Part shown: piece by piece, positions 37,788 through 45,022 of the stretch | How positions within the stretch are numbered: the first letter of the stretch is position 1 | How the letters are laid out: every line of letters begins with the position of its first letter | DNA from: Flavobacterium aquatile LMG 4008 = ATCC 11947 | GTDB lineage: Bacteria > Bacteroidota > Bacteroidia > Flavobacteriales > Flavobacteriaceae | Length of the DNA: 64,000 bases | Assembly: GCF_000757385.1 (NCBI RefSeq) | Contig: NZ_JRHH01000003.1 | Span: 248,001 to 312,000, forward strand | Direction of reading: 5' to 3' | Notes under the pieces: generated by a model | Database searches by the model: none | Told to the model about the DNA's origin: nothing | The model's input: the letters and a program-made list of their open reading frames with translations, nothing else | Position numbers and translations under genes: made by a program

Positions 37788-38906
37788 ATGCTAAAAATAG
37801 GAATTACAGGACAAGCTGGGTTTGTAGGCAAACATTTGTATACTACTTTGGCTCTTTTTCAAGAAGAGTTTGAAAGAGTTGATTTTCAAAAAGAGTTTTT
37901 TGAGGATGCTACAAAACTGAACGATTTTGTCTCGAAATGTGATGTTATTGTGCATCTTGCTGCTATGAATAGACACAATGATCCACAAGTTATCTATGAC
38001 ACCAATGTAGGTTTAGCAACTAAATTGGTTCACGCACTTGAAGCAACCAACAGCAAAGCTCATGTGATTTTTTCATCTTCAACGCAAGAAGAAAGAGACA
38101 ATCTATATGGTAAGTCTAAAAAAGAAGCCAGAGAATTATTAGCCAATTGGGCAAAAAAATCGCAAGGGAACTTCACAGGATTGATTATTCCGAATGTTTT
38201 TGGGCCTTTTGGTCATCCCAACTATAATTCTGTTGTAGCTACTTTTAGTCATAAAATTGCTAGAAATGAAACGCCAACTATTGATGTTGACGGTGATTTG
38301 AAACTTATTTACGTTGGCGAATTGGTGGATGAAATTCTAAAAGAAATTAGAATTGGTGATAGTAAAGAGGAAGTTTTAGTACCACATACCTCAGAATCTA
38401 AAGTTTCTAGAATTCTTTTTTTATTAGAAAAGTATAAAGAACAATATCAAAATAACGGAATTATCCCTGAGTTAAATAGCCGATTTGAAGTGAATTTATT
38501 CAACACTTTTCGTTGCTATATGGATATTGCCAATCATTTTCCTGTAAAATTTACACAACATACCGATCCGAGAGGCGCATTCGTTGAAGTAATTCGATTG
38601 AATGTAGGCGGACAAGTTTCATTTTCTACCACGGTTCCTGGAATTACTAGAGGAAACCATTTTCATACTAGAAAAATTGAACGTTTTGCTGTTATAAAAG
38701 GGAAAGCATTAATTCAACTTAGGCAAATAGGCACTCAAGAAACTCATGATTTTTATTTAAGTGGAGATGAACCAGCTTATGTAGACATGCCAGTTTGGTA
38801 CACCCACAATATAAAAAATGTTGGTGATGAGGAGTTATACACCATTTTTTGGATTAATGAATTTTATGATCCAAATGATCCGGATACTTATTTTGAGAAT
38901 GTGTGA
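37788..38906 (+). CDS. capF: UDP-2-acetamido-2,6-dideoxy-hexulose reductase (CapF/WbjC)
   Basis: Second enzyme of UDP-L-FucNAc synthesis, 372 residues. An N-terminal SDR domain has GITGQAGFVGKHLY and VHLAAMNRHNDP; a C-terminal cupin domain has DPRGAFVEVIR, ITRGNHFHTRKIERFAVI with the metal-binding histidines, and VWYTHNIKNVG. This two-domain layout is diagnostic of CapF. Its last codons and stop lie inside a direct repeat whose second copy, 104 bp downstream, borders a GxxExxY element that separates it from capG. Confidence 0.93.
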   Translation: MLKIGITGQAGFVGKHLYTTLALFQEEFERVDFQKEFFEDATKLNDFVSKCDVIVHLAAMNRHNDPQVIYDTNVGLATKLVHALEATNSKAHVIFSSSTQEERDNLYGKSKKEARELLANWAKKSQGNFTGLIIPNVFGPFGHPNYNSVVATFSHKIARNETPTIDVDGDLKLIYVGELVDEILKEIRIGDSKEEVLVPHTSESKVSRILFLLEKYKEQYQNNGIIPELNSRFEVNLFNTFRCYMDIANHFPVKFTQHTDPRGAFVEVIRLNVGGQVSFSTTVPGITRGNHFHTRKIERFAVIKGKALIQLRQIGTQETHDFYLSGDEPAYVDMPVWYTHNIKNVGDEELYTIFWINEFYDPNDPDTYFENV

Positions 38907-39053
38907 TTGTTTCACGCAGATTTAAATGATTGAAAGGATTTTTAATAGATGTTGAATATTAGATTTATTGTAATCCAATATGATTAGGATATTTATTATA
39001 GAATGTGTGATTGTTTCACGCAGATTTAAAAGATTGAAAGGATTTTTTATAGA
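38882..39053 (+). repeat. Direct repeat: duplicated capF tail plus inverted-repeat arm
   Basis: The segment 38897-38949 is repeated at 39001-39053 with two mismatches, and weaker similarity extends about 15 bp further left into capF codons. The shared part contains GAATGTGTGA (the capF end) followed by TTGTTTCACGCAGATTTAAA. The second copy is therefore a pseudo-tail of capF next to the GxxExxY gene. Confidence 0.85.
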
Positions 39054-39554
39054 TTAGTTTTTGAGTTTAATATTTATAAATATTAGTAACTGATTGAAAT
39101 GGAAGAGGAAGATTTAACATATCAAATTAGAGGATGTATTTTTAATGTTTACAATAATCTAGGTCCAGGATTGTTTGAATCAGTTTACGAGTCTGCATTG
39201 TGCTATGAATTGGATAAAGTAGGGTTAGCATATAAAAGACAGTTGGAATTGCCTGTTCATTACGAAAATATAATTTTGGATGTTGCTTTTAGAATTGATA
39301 TTTTAGTAGAAAATAAAGTTATTATAGAAATAAAATCTGTTGAAGAATTGTCTAAAGTACACTTTAAGCAAATTATAACATATCTAAAGCTAACTTCAAT
39401 TCCATTAGGTTTGTTGGTCAATTTCAATACAGATTCCGTAAAAGATAATATTAAAAGAATTGTAAATAACTATAGGAATTAATTTTTAGATTAGGTAATA
39501 ATCGCGATCTAATTATCAGAAAAAAATCCTTCTAATCTTTTAAATCTGCGTGAT
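39014..39554. mobile_element. GxxExxY unit with terminal inverted repeats
   Basis: The left arm 39014-39047 (TTTCACGCAGATTTAAAAG onward) and the right arm 39521-39554 (ending TTAAATCTGCGTGATA) are inverted copies over about 34 bp with a few mismatches. The only gene between them is the GxxExxY protein at 39099. There is no transposase, so if mobile it would depend on its own nuclease-fold product or on outside functions. It splits capF from capG, which are normally adjacent. Confidence 0.6.
39099..39482 (+). CDS. GxxExxY protein, PD-(D/E)XK nuclease fold
   Basis: 127-residue member of the GxxExxY family (PDDEXK_3). The name motif is at Gly24-Leu-Phe-Glu27-Ser-Val-Tyr30. The putative catalytic core follows: Asp67 in FRIDILV, Glu77-Ile-Lys79 in IIEIKS, and Gln91 in FKQIITYLKL, which fits a PD-(D/E)XK active site. 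The biological role of the family is unsettled. It is unrelated to sugar synthesis although it lies between capF and capG, and it is enclosed by inverted repeats, suggesting a selfish or mobile unit. DNA cleavage is inference from fold. Confidence 0.88.
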   Translation: MEEEDLTYQIRGCIFNVYNNLGPGLFESVYESALCYELDKVGLAYKRQLELPVHYENIILDVAFRIDILVENKVIIEIKSVEELSKVHFKQIITYLKLTSIPLGLLVNFNTDSVKDNIKRIVNNYRN

Positions 39555-39595
39555 ATTACAAAGTGCTAAAAAGATTAAAAAAAAATATAAAGAAT

Positions 39596-40735
39596 ATGAA
39601 AGCAAGATTAAAAGTGATGACCGTTGTGGGTACACGACCAGAAATAATTCGATTATCAAGAGTAATGGCTGCATTAGACCATTCCGACGCTATTGAGCAT
39701 ATTATAGTTCATACAGGGCAAAACTATGATTACGAATTGAATCAAATCTTTTTTGATGATTTAGGAATTCGTAAACCCGATTTTTTCTTGAATGCTGCTG
39801 GTGCCACTGCAACCGAAACCGTAGGTCAGATATTAATAAAAATTGATCCCTTACTTGAAACCGAAAAACCAGATGCCTTTTTGGTTTTAGGCGATACCAA
39901 TAGTTGTCTTTGTGCGATACCAGCTAAAAAACGACATATTCCTATTTTCCACATGGAAGCAGGAAACCGTTGTTTCGATCAACGTGTTCCAGAAGAAACC
40001 AATCGTAAAATAGTTGATCACGTGTCCGATATCAATTTAACCTACAGCGATATTGCAAGAGAATATTTGCTTCGTGAAGGTTTGCCTGCTGATAGAATTA
40101 TTAAAACCGGTTCGCCAATGTTTGAAGTTTTAAATCACTATTTACCATCAATTGAAGCATCTGATGTATTGGAGCGCTTGCAACTTGAAGAAGGTAAATT
40201 TTTTGTAGTTTCCTCTCATAGAGAAGAAAACATCAATAGCGAAAAAAACTTTAGAGGTTTAATGGACAGTCTTAATTTGATTGCTGAGAAATACAATTAT
40301 CCAATTATTGTGAGTACGCATCCAAGAACGCGCAATATGATTGATAAAAAGAACATTGAAATGCATAAAAATGTACAATTTTTAAAGCCATTGGGTTTTA
40401 ATGATTACAATGCATTGCAAATGCGTTCGTTTGCTGTTTTATCCGATTCAGGAACTATTTCTGAAGAATCTTCAACTTTAAATTTTAGAGCATTAAATAT
40501 AAGAGATGCACACGAACGTCCCGAAGCTATGGAGGAAGCATCAGTTATGATGGTTGGCTTAAATCCTGAGCGCATAATGCAAGGTTTAGTTCAATTGCAA
40601 TATCAAAAAATAGGTAAGGAACGAAATTTCAGATCTGTTGCCGATTATTCTATGCCCAATGTTTCAGAAAAAATGGTTCGTATCATTTTAAGTTATACTG
40701 ATTATATTAAAAGAACCGTTTGGAGCGAAAATTAA
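39596..40735 (+). CDS. capG: UDP-GlcNAc 2-epimerase family, UDP-L-FucNAc-forming (CapG/WbjD)
   Basis: Non-hydrolysing 2-epimerase, 379 residues from the ATG at 39596; a GTG at 39563 would add 11 lysine-rich residues and starts right beside the inverted repeat, so it is not preferred. Family motifs are VVGTRPEIIRLSRVM, VHTGQNYDYELNQIFF, HMEAGNRCFDQRVPEE and LSDSGTISEESSTLNF. With capE and capF upstream it converts the CapF product to UDP-L-FucNAc. The next gene is a WbuB-like FucNAc transferase. Confidence 0.92.
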   Translation: MKARLKVMTVVGTRPEIIRLSRVMAALDHSDAIEHIIVHTGQNYDYELNQIFFDDLGIRKPDFFLNAAGATATETVGQILIKIDPLLETEKPDAFLVLGDTNSCLCAIPAKKRHIPIFHMEAGNRCFDQRVPEETNRKIVDHVSDINLTYSDIAREYLLREGLPADRIIKTGSPMFEVLNHYLPSIEASDVLERLQLEEGKFFVVSSHREENINSEKNFRGLMDSLNLIAEKYNYPIIVSTHPRTRNMIDKKNIEMHKNVQFLKPLGFNDYNALQMRSFAVLSDSGTISEESSTLNFRALNIRDAHERPEAMEEASVMMVGLNPERIMQGLVQLQYQKIGKERNFRSVADYSMPNVSEKMVRIILSYTDYIKRTVWSEN

Positions 40736-40736
40736 A

Positions 40737-41942
40737 ATGAAGGTACTTTTTCTAACTATGGTCAAAATTAATTCCTTTTCAGATAGAGGAATTTATACCG
40801 ATTTACTTAGTAAGTTTCATGAAGAAGGGCATGAGGTTTTTGCCGTTTGTCCTGTAGAACGACGCGAAAAAAAGAAAACCGAGGTTAGAAAAGAAAAACA
40901 GGGAACTTTATTACAAGTACAAACATTGAATCTTCAGAAAACCAATATTGTTGAAAAAGGATTCGGAACTTTAGCCATTGAATATCAATTTCTAGCTGCC
41001 ATTAAAAAGCATTTTTCTGAGGTGAAATTTGATGTTATTATTTATTCGACGCCACCAATTACCTTTTCTAAGGTTATAAATTTTGTAAAAAAAAGAGATT
41101 CTGCCTATTCCTATTTATTGCTGAAGGATATTTTTCCGCAAAATGCAATCGACATGAAAATGTTAAAAAAGAATGGAATTTTGCATAGAATGTTTGTCAA
41201 AAAAGAGCAGAAATTATACTCTATTTCAGATACTATCGGTTGTATGTCTGAAGCTAACAAAACTTTTTTATTACAACACAATCCTGACATTGATGCTGGA
41301 AAAGTAGAGATAAATCCTAATACTATTGAACCTTTTCTTTTTAATCAAAGTTTAGAACAAAAACAGACTATTAAATCGAAATACAATCTTCCTTTAGATA
41401 AAAAAATATTTGTCTATGGAGGGAATTTAGGAAAACCGCAAGGCATTGATTTTCTTTTGGATACCATTGCATCAAATACAAATAAAGCTGTCTTTTTTTT
41501 GATAGTTGGGTCGGGTACCGAATACAATCGAGTTGAAAAATGGTTTCAAAATTTTAAACCAAACAATGCTCTTTTGTTAGCAGGATTGCCAAAACAGGAT
41601 TATGATTTGTTGCTGAATGCTTGCGATGTTGGGCTGATTTTTTTGCATAAAGATTTTACAATTCCCAATTTTCCATCAAGGCTTTTATCTTACTTAGAAA
41701 TGAAAATGCCTGTAATTACTGCAACCGATTCTAACACAGATATTGGTGCTATAGTTGAAAAAAATAACTGCGGATACAAAGTCATTTCTGGAGATAGTAG
41801 CGCTATGCAAATTGCTATTGATAAAGTACTTTCTGACGAAGAGCACTATAACAAAATGAAAGAAAATGCCTGGAATCTTCTTCAAAATGATTATCTAGTT
41901 GCCCGTTCTTACAATTTAATTAAAGCTAAAATACATGTATAA
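40737..41942 (+). CDS. wbuB: Glycosyltransferase, WbuB-like (L-FucNAc transferase)
   Basis: 401-residue GT4 transferase of the WbuB group, which transfers L-FucNAc in several O-antigens. N-terminal [17 protein letters not shown] and the segments [17 protein letters not shown] and [16 protein letters not shown] are characteristic; the donor site has [18 protein letters not shown] and a C-terminal acidic segment. It starts two bases after capG, as expected for a transferase using the CapEFG product, and overlaps pglC by eight bases. Confidence 0.85.
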   Translation: MKVLFLTMVKINSFSDRGIYTDLLSKFHEEGHEVFAVCPVERREKKKTEVRKEKQGTLLQVQTLNLQKTNIVEKGFGTLAIEYQFLAAIKKHFSEVKFDVIIYSTPPITFSKVINFVKKRDSAYSYLLLKDIFPQNAIDMKMLKKNGILHRMFVKKEQKLYSISDTIGCMSEANKTFLLQHNPDIDAGKVEINPNTIEPFLFNQSLEQKQTIKSKYNLPLDKKIFVYGGNLGKPQGIDFLLDTIASNTNKAVFFLIVGSGTEYNRVEKWFQNFKPNNALLLAGLPKQDYDLLLNACDVGLIFLHKDFTIPNFPSRLLSYLEMKMPVITATDSNTDIGAIVEKNNCGYKVISGDSSAMQIAIDKVLSDEEHYNKMKENAWNLLQNDYLVARSYNLIKAKIHV

Positions 41943-42540
41943 ATCGTACTTTAAAAATATACTTGATTTTTTTGCTGCATTAGTAGGATTTTTGCTTTTG
42001 AGTCCGATATTCATTTTAGTGACTATTGGTCTCTTTTTTGCAAATAATGGAAAGCCGTTTTTCTTTCAAACGCGTCCTGGAAAGAACGAAAAACTTTTTA
42101 AGATTGTTAAGTTTAAAACCATGAATGATAAAAAAGACGCTCATGGTACACTTCTTTCAGACGAACATCGGCTAACCAAAATAGGAAGTTTTGTTAGAAA
42201 AACATCTTTGGATGAAATTCCTCAACTACTTAATGTTCTCAAAGGCGATATGAGTATAATAGGACCACGCCCTTTATTAGTTAGTTATTTGCCTTTGTAT
42301 AGTGACTATCAGAAACAACGGCATAAAATTCGACCTGGCATTACAGGTTGGGCGCAAATTAATGGAAGAAACGCTATCAGTTGGGAACAAAAATTTGAAT
42401 ATGATGTTTGGTATGTAAAAAATTGTAGTTTTTCATTAGATGTTAGAATACTGTTTTTAACAGTTAAGAAAGTTTTTATTAAAGAAGGAATAAGTCAAGA
42501 AGGACAGGCAACTATGGAAGTTTTTAAAGGTTCAAAATAA
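41935..42540 (+). CDS. pglC: Phosphoglycosyl transferase (PglC type)
   Basis: Monotopic phosphoglycosyl-1-phosphate transferase, 201 residues. One re-entrant membrane helix is at about 10-35; the catalytic Asp-Glu pair is in [19 protein letters not shown], followed by [14 protein letters not shown] and [18 protein letters not shown]. Sequence and length closely resemble Campylobacter PglC, which moves diNAcBac-1-phosphate to undecaprenyl phosphate and so starts glycan assembly. pglD, pglE and pglF homologues follow within 5 kb, supporting bacillosamine as the first sugar. Confidence 0.88.
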   Translation: MYKSYFKNILDFFAALVGFLLLSPIFILVTIGLFFANNGKPFFFQTRPGKNEKLFKIVKFKTMNDKKDAHGTLLSDEHRLTKIGSFVRKTSLDEIPQLLNVLKGDMSIIGPRPLLVSYLPLYSDYQKQRHKIRPGITGWAQINGRNAISWEQKFEYDVWYVKNCSFSLDVRILFLTVKKVFIKEGISQEGQATMEVFKGSK

Positions 42541-42548
42541 TATAAAGT

Positions 42549-43193
42549 ATGGAAAAAATTGTAATTGTTGGAGCAGGAGGTTTTGGTAGAGAAGTGAAAA
42601 TGCTTATTGATCAAATTAATCGTGATGAGCAAAAATATGAGTTTCTTGGTTATTATGATGATGGATTTACAGTTGGGTCCAAGATCAATAATAATCTAGT
42701 ACTGGGTTCCGTAGAAGATTTAGCAAAAATTAACAATAAAGTTAATGTGGTAGTTGCTATTGGTGCTCCTGAAATTAAAAGAAAAATAGTTGAAAAATTA
42801 TCAAATCCAAATATTAATTTTCCAACCTTAATGCATCCTTCCGTATTAATAGGTAATGAATTTGTTTCTATTGGAACTGGCTGTATCATTTGTGCAGGAA
42901 CGATTATTACTTGCAATATTGATATAAAAGATTTTGTAATTCTTAATTTGATGTGTACAGTAGGTCATGATACTATTATCAATTCTTTCGCATCGTTCAT
43001 GCCTTCTGTAAATATTTCTGGTGAAGTTGTAATTCATGAAGAAGTTTATGTTGGAACTGGAGCCAAAATCATCAACCAATTAGAAATTGGAAGGCAAACT
43101 ATAATTGGAGCTGGTGCAGTAGTTTCTAAAACATTACCTGAAAAATGTACGGCCGTTGGAATTCCAGCAAAGCCAATAAAATTTCATGATTAA
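42549..43193 (+). CDS. pglD: UDP-4-amino-sugar N-acetyltransferase (PglD type)
   Basis: 214-residue two-domain acetyltransferase: N-terminal Rossmann-like substrate domain (VIVGAGGFGREVKMLI, FLGYYDDG) and C-terminal left-handed beta-helix with hexapeptide repeats ending AVGIPAKPI. The catalytic histidine is probably in TVGHDTIINSF. It would acetylate the 4-amino group to give UDP-N,N'-diacetylbacillosamine. It is 8 bp after pglC and abuts the second phosphoglycosyl transferase gene. Confidence 0.87.
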   Translation: MEKIVIVGAGGFGREVKMLIDQINRDEQKYEFLGYYDDGFTVGSKINNNLVLGSVEDLAKINNKVNVVVAIGAPEIKRKIVEKLSNPNINFPTLMHPSVLIGNEFVSIGTGCIICAGTIITCNIDIKDFVILNLMCTVGHDTIINSFASFMPSVNISGEVVIHEEVYVGTGAKIINQLEIGRQTIIGAGAVVSKTLPEKCTAVGIPAKPIKFHD

Positions 43194-43742
43194 ATGATAA
43201 TTAAGCGAATCTTTGATTTTATTTTTTCAATAATTGCTTTGTTCTTTTTTGGATGGATTGTTTTATTATGTGTTTTTATCGCAACTATTGACACTCAATC
43301 ATTTGGAATTTTCACTCAAGAGCGTATTGGACAACATGGGAAAAAGTTTACCATTTTTAAAATAAAATCAATGAATGATCGTTTAAAAACCGTCACTTGG
43401 TTTGGGCGATTTCTGCGAAAATCTAAATTAGATGAGTTGCCACAGTTGTTTAATATTCTAAAAGGTGATATGTCCTTTGTCGGTCCAAGACCAGATGTGC
43501 CAGGATATTATGATTTGTTAGAAGGTGAAAACAGAAAAATTTTAGAATTAAAACCCGGACTAACGAGCGAAGCATCAATAAAATACAGAAATGAAGAAAA
43601 GTTGTTGCAAAGTGTAGTTAATCCGAAGTTCTACAACGATGAAGTGATTTTTCCCGATAAAGTTAAAATGAACTTAGAGTACTATTATAATCACAACCTA
43701 CTTTTAGATATAAAAATTATTCTAAAAACCATTTTTGTGTAG
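43194..43742 (+). CDS. Second sugar transferase (WcaJ-type catalytic domain)
   Basis: 182-residue monotopic phosphoglycosyl transferase. The membrane helix is at about 8-30, the Asp-Glu catalytic pair is in KSKLDELPQLFNILKGDMS, then FVGPRPDVPGYYDLL and LKPGLTSEASIKYRNEE. It differs clearly from the PglC-type protein at 41935, so it probably starts a second glycan or uses another sugar phosphate. The ATG follows the pglD stop with no gap, and a terminator lies 19 bp after its stop. Confidence 0.87.
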   Translation: MIIKRIFDFIFSIIALFFFGWIVLLCVFIATIDTQSFGIFTQERIGQHGKKFTIFKIKSMNDRLKTVTWFGRFLRKSKLDELPQLFNILKGDMSFVGPRPDVPGYYDLLEGENRKILELKPGLTSEASIKYRNEEKLLQSVVNPKFYNDEVIFPDKVKMNLEYYYNHNLLLDIKIILKTIFV

Positions 43743-43760
43743 TAATAATTCTACAAAGAA

Positions 43761-43787
43761 ACACGTAGTTTTACGTGTATTTTTTTA
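43761..43787 (+). terminator. Terminator after the second sugar transferase gene
   Basis: ACACGTA (43761-43767) and TACGTGT (43772-43778) form a 7-bp stem with loop GTTT and a T-rich tail. It separates pglCD from pglEF transcription. Confidence 0.8.
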
Positions 43788-43799
43788 GTTTTTTTTCTC

Positions 43800-43807
43800 T
43801 AATTTTG
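43800..43807 (+). promoter_or_regulatory. -7 box before pglE
   Basis: TAATTTTG fits TAnnTTTG, 19 bp before the pglE ATG and just after a terminator, marking a new transcription unit. Confidence 0.6.
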
Positions 43808-43825
43808 TAAAATCAAAAAAATGCA

Positions 43826-44968
43826 ATGAATAAAGATAAAATCTGGTTGTCTTCACCTCATATGGGTGGTACTGAACAAAAATTTGTAAATGAAGCTTTT
43901 GCTACTAATTGGGTTGCTCCTTTAGGCCCAAACGTAACCGGATTGGAGCAAGATTTAGAGCATTATTTAAAGCAAGATAGCAATGTTGCAGCTTTGAGTT
44001 CAGGAACTGCAGCGATTCATCTGGGTTTAATTCTTTTGGGAGTCAAAGCTGGTGATGAAGTAATTTGTCAGAGTATGACCTTTTCGGCTTCGGCTAATCC
44101 TATTTTATATTTGGGTGCGACTCCTGTTTTTATTGACAGTGAAACTAGTACTTGGAATCTATGTCCGGTTGCTCTTGAAGCAGCAATTGTGGATCGAATT
44201 GAAAAAGGCAAAAAGCCAAAAGCTATAATAGGTGTTCATTTGTATGGCGTGCCTTACCAAGTTGATGCGGTTCATGCTGTTGCAAAAAAGTATGACATAC
44301 CGGTACTTGAGGATAGTGCTGAAGCTTTGGGTAGCTCTTATAAAGGACAGAAATGCGGTACTTTTGGCGATTTTGGAGTATTATCGTTTAACGGAAACAA
44401 AATCATTACTACCTCTGGAGGTGGTGCTTTAGTGTGTAAAAATGCAGAAGACAAAGCGAAAGCTGTTTTTTTTGCTACTCAATCACGAGACACTGCACCC
44501 CATTATCAACATTCAGAAATTGGGTATAATTATAGAATGAGTAACATTTGCGCAGGAATTGGCCGTGGTCAAATGGAAGTTTTAGACCAGCACGTTCAAA
44601 AACGTCGTGAAATGCAGCAGTTTTATACGGCGCTTTTCAAGGAAATAGAAGGTGTTACAGTTTTTACCGTTCCTAATGACGATTATTTTGCCAATTATTG
44701 GCTGAGCTCTATTGTAGTTGATTCTAGCTTGACTAATGGAAAAACTAGAGAAGACCTACGAATTTATTTAGAATCCAAAAATATAGAAAGTCGTCCGTTG
44801 TGGAAACCTATGCATTTGCAACCTATTTTCGAAAAGTATCCTTATTACGGAACCTATATATCTGAAGGGTTGTTTAACAATGGATTGTGTTTACCATCAG
44901 GATCTAACCTTACTGATGAAGATAGAAATAGAATTCAAACTGAAATTCAAGCTTTTTTTAATTCCTAG
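43826..44968 (+). CDS. pglE: UDP-4-keto-sugar aminotransferase (PglE type, DegT/DnrJ/EryC1)
   Basis: PLP-dependent aminotransferase, 380 residues. It has LSSPHMGGTEQKFV at the N-terminus, the cofactor Asp163 in VLEDSAEALGS, the Schiff-base Lys192 in SFNGNKIITTSGGG and the late ESRPLWKPMHLQPIF. These segments closely resemble Campylobacter PglE, which aminates UDP-4-keto-6-deoxy-GlcNAc. It is the first gene after its own promoter; pglF follows 54 bp downstream. Confidence 0.9.
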   Translation: MNKDKIWLSSPHMGGTEQKFVNEAFATNWVAPLGPNVTGLEQDLEHYLKQDSNVAALSSGTAAIHLGLILLGVKAGDEVICQSMTFSASANPILYLGATPVFIDSETSTWNLCPVALEAAIVDRIEKGKKPKAIIGVHLYGVPYQVDAVHAVAKKYDIPVLEDSAEALGSSYKGQKCGTFGDFGVLSFNGNKIITTSGGGALVCKNAEDKAKAVFFATQSRDTAPHYQHSEIGYNYRMSNICAGIGRGQMEVLDQHVQKRREMQQFYTALFKEIEGVTVFTVPNDDYFANYWLSSIVVDSSLTNGKTREDLRIYLESKNIESRPLWKPMHLQPIFEKYPYYGTYISEGLFNNGLCLPSGSNLTDEDRNRIQTEIQAFFNS

Positions 44969-45022
44969 TACGTTATTTAAAAATAGCTATTACGTTTAAT
45001 TTTTGTAATACAATTATATCAT

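Noticed and set aside
39014..39554. Classical insertion sequence
   Set aside because: There is no transposase and no clear short target duplication on the right side, so it is described only as a palindrome-bounded unit.
39563..39595. GTG start extending CapG by 11 residues
   Set aside because: The added residues are a lysine-rich stretch abutting the inverted repeat; the ATG at 39596 gives the usual family length and N-terminus.
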